From: an uncultured Allobaculum sp.
Lineage (GTDB): Bacteria; Bacillota_I; Bacilli_A; Erysipelotrichales; Erysipelotrichaceae
Assembly: GCA_948467695.1 (NCBI GenBank)
Contig: CAOKFJ010000108.1
Location: 1-6,582 of the forward strand
Direction: 5' to 3'
Length of the DNA: 6,582 nucleotides
Shown: positions 4,816 to 6,582 of the stretch, one piece after another
Layout: each line of letters opens with the position of its first letter
How positions within the stretch are numbered: position 1 is the stretch's first letter
Program-made: the position numbers and the translations under genes
The notes under the pieces: generated by a model
The model's database searches: none
Told to the model about the DNA's origin: nothing
What the model saw: only the letters and a program-made list of their open reading frames with translations

Positions 4816-6414
4816 TTAGCGCAGAGCGGCGCTCAGTCCGGGAACCATCTGTTTTTTGCGGGAAACATAGCCCTTCTGTTCGAAGAGCTCGAGCACTTCG
4901 CCAACGCGTGCCGCTTCCGGACCTCCGGCGACAAATTTGGAACCAGTGCCTTCCACGTTCGTAAAGGCAATGATCCAAAGCGAAACATTGCGCAATTTTG
5001 CCTGTTCATCCATATAAGCGACAAATTCGTCGCGAATGCGGTCGACATCGTTGTAGTCGTAGACAAACACCTGGCTGATGGCGGATTTCACACCCGCGAG
5101 GTCGAATTCTTTGCAGTCCTGATACAGGATGTCCTTGAATTCCTTGCCCTCGATTGTAGCGGTGTGGCGGAACAGATCTTCCGCCATTTCCGAGGCGTTC
5201 AGTCCGTATTCTTCCTCGATGCGTTTGGCCATGAAACGGTCGGTCGGTGTGCAGGTCGGCGATTTGAAGTTCATCGTGTCGCTGATCATCGCATACAGAA
5301 CGAGTTTGGCGATCTTTTCGTCCATCTTGATGCCGTGATCCTGATACATCATCGCGATGATGGTGTTGGAAGAACCGACGATCATATTACGGAAAACGAT
5401 CGGTTTGGTTGTTTCGATGTCGCCGATGCGGTGATGATCGACAATTTCGAGAATCTCGCCCTGCTCGCGGTCGTCAATCGACTGCTTGCTTTCGTTATGG
5501 TCGACAAGAATGAATTTCTTGGGTTCGGCTTTGAGCAGATGGTAGCGCGCAACAGCGCCGATAATGCGGTTGCCCACGACAACCGGATAGGAGGAATGTC
5601 GTGTCTTCAGCATCTTTTTCTCGACATCTTCGAGATATTCCGTCGGATGGAAAGCCACTGCTTCATCTTTTGGCGTCATGATGAACTTAACCGGAATTGC
5701 GCGGTAGATCATCTGAATAATTTTCATCAGGTTGTAGGGCGTGCTGATCAGCGTAACGCCCATGGCTTTCGCCATTTCAAAAATGTAGCCGTTGGGTACA
5801 AAATTTTCCGCGATGACAATCATCGCAGCGCCTTTGGCCATGGCCTTGATCATGTCGTCTTCATGATCATTGAGCACCATGATGGCGCCGGTCAGATCGC
5901 GCTCCATCATTTTTTTATCGGAAATGCGCACATCGCCGCTTTTCTGACGGGTGCCCTGATACAGGATGCGTCCGTGCACAACGTCCTGAATATTCTCATC
6001 CGGCGTGTCTTTGAGCAGTTCGCGTGTGATGTTGAGATCCTGCATCTGGACTTTGGAAACATCGGCAAGAGTGATCATGCCGGTGTAGTTGGCTTCATCA
6101 TCCAGGACATAAATGGTCTTGACATGATTGCCGAGCATTAGATCCCATCCATAGCGGAGCGTGTCATTGTGGTTGATGAGCACCGCCTGGTCGATTTCAA
6201 TTTCTTCCAGCGAATTTTTCGCTGTTTCAAGACGGATCGGCGCTTCGACACCGACCTTTTCTAAAACATATTTGGTTTCCGGATTCAAATGGCCAAGTCT
6301 AGCCGGCACAACATTTTCCCCGAGTTTCTGTTTGAGTGCCGACAGAGTGATCGCAGCGCAGATGGAGTCCGTATCCGGTCGTTTGTGACCGATAACGTAT
6401 ACAGGCTGGTTCAT
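4816..6414 (-). CDS. ppaC: Family II manganese-dependent inorganic pyrophosphatase with CBS and DRTGG regulatory domains
   Basis: This cytosolic enzyme hydrolyses pyrophosphate to two phosphates and so pulls biosynthetic reactions forward. The DHH catalytic part is split by an insert. The N-terminal block has GHKRPDTDS (metal ligands His10, Asp14, Asp16), and after the insert come VDHNE (Asp305), VDHH (326-328) and SDT (Asp379). The DHHA2 substrate domain ends with SRKKQ (518-522). The insert of about 65-300 contains one CBS domain (near 70-125), a DRTGG domain (about 135-240) and a second CBS domain (about 241-298, IPVKFIMT onward). Known CBS-pyrophosphatases are inhibited by AMP/ADP and activated by ATP or diadenosine polyphosphates, so similar control is expected. 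The length of 532 is normal for the group. The start is supported by AGAGGA five bases upstream. It appears to be monocistronic. Confidence 0.97.
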   Translation of the reverse strand: MNQPVYVIGHKRPDTDSICAAITLSALKQKLGENVVPARLGHLNPETKYVLEKVGVEAPIRLETAKNSLEEIEIDQAVLINHNDTLRYGWDLMLGNHVKTIYVLDDEANYTGMITLADVSKVQMQDLNITRELLKDTPDENIQDVVHGRILYQGTRQKSGDVRISDKKMMERDLTGAIMVLNDHEDDMIKAMAKGAAMIVIAENFVPNGYIFEMAKAMGVTLISTPYNLMKIIQMIYRAIPVKFIMTPKDEAVAFHPTEYLEDVEKKMLKTRHSSYPVVVGNRIIGAVARYHLLKAEPKKFILVDHNESKQSIDDREQGEILEIVDHHRIGDIETTKPIVFRNMIVGSSNTIIAMMYQDHGIKMDEKIAKLVLYAMISDTMNFKSPTCTPTDRFMAKRIEEEYGLNASEMAEDLFRHTATIEGKEFKDILYQDCKEFDLAGVKSAISQVFVYDYNDVDRIRDEFVAYMDEQAKLRNVSLWIIAFTNVEGTGSKFVAGGPEAARVGEVLELFEQKGYVSRKKQMVPGLSAALR

Positions 6415-6508
6415 ACTATCCTCTTCTATTCTTTGCGTTTACGTCTTGCAGATAATTGATGCTTTCTAAACGTATTGTGATGTATTTCTGGTGTTCTCTT
6501 CAAGACAG

Positions 6509-6517
6509 AGTATAACA
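6509..6517 (-). promoter_or_regulatory. Extended -10 promoter of ppaC
   Basis: On the minus strand TGTTATACT (6517-6509) is an extended -10 element (TG, one base, TATACT). The sequence 17 bases further upstream (TGTGAT) is a poor -35, as is common for extended -10 promoters. It predicts a leader of about 85-90 nt before the ATG at 6414. Confidence 0.5.
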
Positions 6518-6582
6518 TTTGAAAATTTGGCATCACACGTTAACTCTTTTTCATGGAAGCTGATTCTTTGAAAGCGTTTTGC

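Noticed and set aside
4640..4819. Plus-strand ATG frame of 59 codons after the small gene
   Set aside because: It runs straight through the strong terminator hairpin, has no ribosome binding site and overlaps the end of ppaC.
4735..6141. Long plus-strand open frame (468 codons) opposite ppaC
   Set aside because: Its composition is rich in His, Phe and Asp, typical of a reverse-strand shadow. It lies opposite a complete family II pyrophosphatase and starts within the terminator tail.
6436..6506. Complementary segments in the ppaC leader (GTCTTG with CAAGAC, CGTTTA with TAAACG) suggesting an RNA switch
   Set aside because: The stems are only six pairs with large loops, and the 5' arm lies at or before the predicted transcription start, so it may not be in the RNA.
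6540..6582. Possible tail of an upstream minus-strand gene (14 codons to a TAA at 6542-6540) or start of a plus-strand gene (ATG at 6553)
   Set aside because: Both are too short to judge. The plus-strand ATG lacks a ribosome binding site, and the minus-strand tail shows nothing recognisable.
1..6582. Mobile element, CRISPR or tRNA/rRNA content
   Set aside because: I saw no spaced repeat arrays, transposase or integrase motifs, terminal inverted repeats with target duplications, or tRNA-like cloverleaf sequence.

Overview
The window looks like ordinary chromosome of a Gram-positive, fermentative bacterium (Bacillota). Base composition is near 50% G+C by eye. The signs are AGGAG-type ribosome binding sites, sigma-A-like promoter boxes, a CBS/DRTGG-containing family II pyrophosphatase (typical of anaerobic Clostridia and Erysipelotrichia), a short single-domain malic enzyme and peptidase T. 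Placement below phylum is inference; an Erysipelotrichia-like or clostridial gut anaerobe would fit. I see no mobile element, CRISPR array, tRNA or rRNA.

Layout, from the right end leftward because most genes are on the minus strand. A 532-residue manganese-dependent pyrophosphatase (ppaC, 4816-6414, minus) has its own extended -10 promoter. It converges on a small unrecognised plus-strand gene (4171-4563), which is followed by a strong hairpin terminator (4696-4743). A 391-base divergent region (3780-4170) separates that gene from pepT (2571-3779, minus). A 349-base gap (2222-2570) then leads to an apparent operon: malic enzyme (1049-2221), a patatin-like hydrolase overlapping it by 8 bases (97-1056), and the first 27 codons of a third gene running off the left edge (1-83).

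The genes are housekeeping or central metabolism. Pyrophosphatase drives biosynthesis by removing PPi, PepT finishes tripeptide breakdown, and malic enzyme makes pyruvate and reducing equivalents from malate. The patatin-like protein is probably a lipid acyl hydrolase translationally coupled to malic enzyme.

The least ordinary material is non-coding. The pepT promoter appears to fire into a leader of about 160 nt that starts with a closing helix and can fold into a branched structure. Several of its pairs are G-U only on the minus strand, so the fold belongs to the pepT-sense RNA. Plus-strand terminator-like hairpins sit at both ends of pepT, antisense to it. The malic enzyme upstream region carries a near-cre sequence and a repeated TGCATACAAT element that could be operators. 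I found no convincing new multi-gene system.
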